A stretch of 34,733 nucleotides of DNA from Methanobrevibacter thaueri (GTDB taxonomy: Archaea; Methanobacteriota; Methanobacteria; Methanobacteriales; Methanobacteriaceae): the NCBI GenBank assembly GCA_015062925.1, contig SUTL01000012.1, positions 1 to 34,733 of the forward strand, read 5' to 3'. The position numbers and the translations under genes are program-made. Shown here piece by piece: positions 33,959 to 34,733 of the stretch (the stretch's first letter is position 1; each line of letters opens with the position of its first letter). The notes beneath the pieces were generated by a model. The model made no database searches. It had not been told where the DNA came from and saw only the letters and a list, made by a program, of their open reading frames with translations.

Positions 33959-34733
33959 AAATTTAAAAGAGGTTAAAGACAACAACTTTGACATCACAAG
34001 ATCAGCAGAAGAAGTTAGAAACTTGTCCTTCAATGATCACACATGTCTCGGATGTGGAATTTGTGAATCAACTTGTCCAGTCGAAGCAATTACATTAAAC
34101 GCAATTGCAATCGACGCACGTCACAGATTATCCAACGACATCTACTTCAGTGGTCATGAAAAGATAGCACAAAACTTCAAACAAGACTTTGATGTTCAAA
34201 GAATAAGCATTGACGAAAGTAAATGTGTATTATGTGGTATGTGCAGTGGTTTATGTCCTGTTGATGCATTAGTATTAACAATCGACGGCGTACCAATAAA
34301 AGAAATAGACGCATATCCTCATTACAACGCTTTCTCACAAATTGATGATGATGAATGTGTTTACTGTAAAAGATGTGAAATCGCATGTCCACGTGACGCA
34401 ATAGTCATTGAAAGAATTTTACCACAACGCTCAGACTTAGTAACCGGTGAAATCGAAGTAAACGATGACGAATGTATCTACTGTGGAGTATGTGAAGAAT
34501 TATGTCCTGCAGAAGCAATCGTTGTTGATAAAGAAACTGGTAAAGAATCCATTGTCATAGACAAAGATAAATGTGTATACTGTTTAGTATGTAAAAAATC
34601 CTGTCCTACCAGTGCTATCAAAGCAATCTGTAGAGCATGTAACTATGGTGAATACGAATTAGACCCAGCAAAAGCAGTTGTTAAAGGAAACTCAGTTATT
34701 GACTCAGAACTTTGTGTATACTGTGGCTGGTGT
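33951..34733 (+). CDS. fwdF: Formylmethanofuran dehydrogenase polyferredoxin subunit (partial, 5' part)
   Basis: An ORF open to the right edge, 261 codons present. ATG 33951 overlaps the end of fwdH and has GGAG nine nt upstream. It contains five complete CX2CX2CX3CP clusters: CLGCGICESTCP (C32-C42), CVLCGMCSGLCP, CVYCKRCEIACP, CIYCGVCEELCP and CVYCLVCKKSCP. A sixth is cut at CVYCGWC, the last codons of the window. Such polyferredoxins wire the formylmethanofuran dehydrogenase complex, which reduces CO2 to formylmethanofuran in the first step of methanogenesis. Pairing with fwdH supports FwdF rather than another polyferredoxin such as MvhB. Catalytic subunits should follow beyond the edge. 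Confidence 0.88.
   Translation, partial: MIRNLKEVKDNNFDITRSAEEVRNLSFNDHTCLGCGICESTCPVEAITLNAIAIDARHRLSNDIYFSGHEKIAQNFKQDFDVQRISIDESKCVLCGMCSGLCPVDALVLTIDGVPIKEIDAYPHYNAFSQIDDDECVYCKRCEIACPRDAIVIERILPQRSDLVTGEIEVNDDECIYCGVCEELCPAEAIVVDKETGKESIVIDKDKCVYCLVCKKSCPTSAIKAICRACNYGEYELDPAKAVVKGNSVIDSELCVYCGWC

Noticed and set aside
1-34733. tRNA, rRNA, CRISPR array or mobile element
   Set aside because: Reading both strands I saw no T-loop GTTCRA context with a matching acceptor stem, no regularly spaced direct repeats, and no transposase, integrase or phage gene. A tRNAscan/Rfam run would settle it.

Overview
The window is archaeal DNA of very low GC from a hydrogenotrophic methanogen of the order Methanobacteriales, most likely Methanobrevibacter-like. 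The genus is inferred. The basis is: archaeal information-processing genes (ribosomal protein L21e, RNA polymerase subunit F, DNA polymerase D large subunit, class I lysyl-tRNA synthetase, LSm protein), a methanogenesis marker gene, formate dehydrogenase with its formate channel, the start of a formylmethanofuran dehydrogenase operon, and a secreted adhesin-like protein. Genes for molybdopterin synthesis and formate use argue against Methanosphaera stadtmanae, which is known to lack molybdopterin synthesis. Most starts have GGTGAT- or GGAG-type Shine-Dalgarno sequences and archaeal TATA boxes.

Layout. 0.1-2.2 kb: ilvC and a methanogenesis-marker-12-like ASKHA protein. 2.2-5.5 kb: LSm protein, an unrecorded 47-residue ORF, surE, cyclophilin, argD, Nudix hydrolase. 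5.6-7.8 kb: lysA-dapF, the last steps of lysine synthesis. 7.85-10.9 kb, minus strand: rpl21e-rpoF, then DUF655-ksgA-hemK and a 52-residue membrane protein; a terminator separates the two groups. 11.2-17 kb: nrdD and polC (DP2). 17.3-19.2 kb: an orphan acidic coiled-coil protein, a cytosine-deaminase-like enzyme and an overlapping small ORF. 19.3-20.8 kb: lysS broken by one apparent base deletion. 21-24.5 kb: secreted protein, thiC, a PfkB kinase. 24.7-26.2 kb: a ModE/LysR-like regulator divergent from hexuloisomerase. 26.7-31 kb: fdhC-fdhA-fdhB. 31.1-33.1 kb: mobB-moaA. 33.5 kb to the edge: fwdH (helix-turn-helix plus ferredoxin) and the first 261 codons of the polyferredoxin gene fwdF.

The right-hand 10 kb reads as a molybdopterin/formate/formylmethanofuran neighbourhood. 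Formate dehydrogenase and formylmethanofuran dehydrogenase both need the pterin cofactor whose synthesis involves MoaA and MobB. A ModE-like regulator lies nearby, and nearly identical 19-bp palindromes precede mobB-moaA and fwdH. Other strong regulatory signals are twin 20-bp operators flanking the nrdD TATA box, a 10-bp inverted repeat flanking the thiC TATA box, and many hairpins that straddle stop codons. I saw no tRNA, rRNA, CRISPR array, insertion sequence or phage gene.
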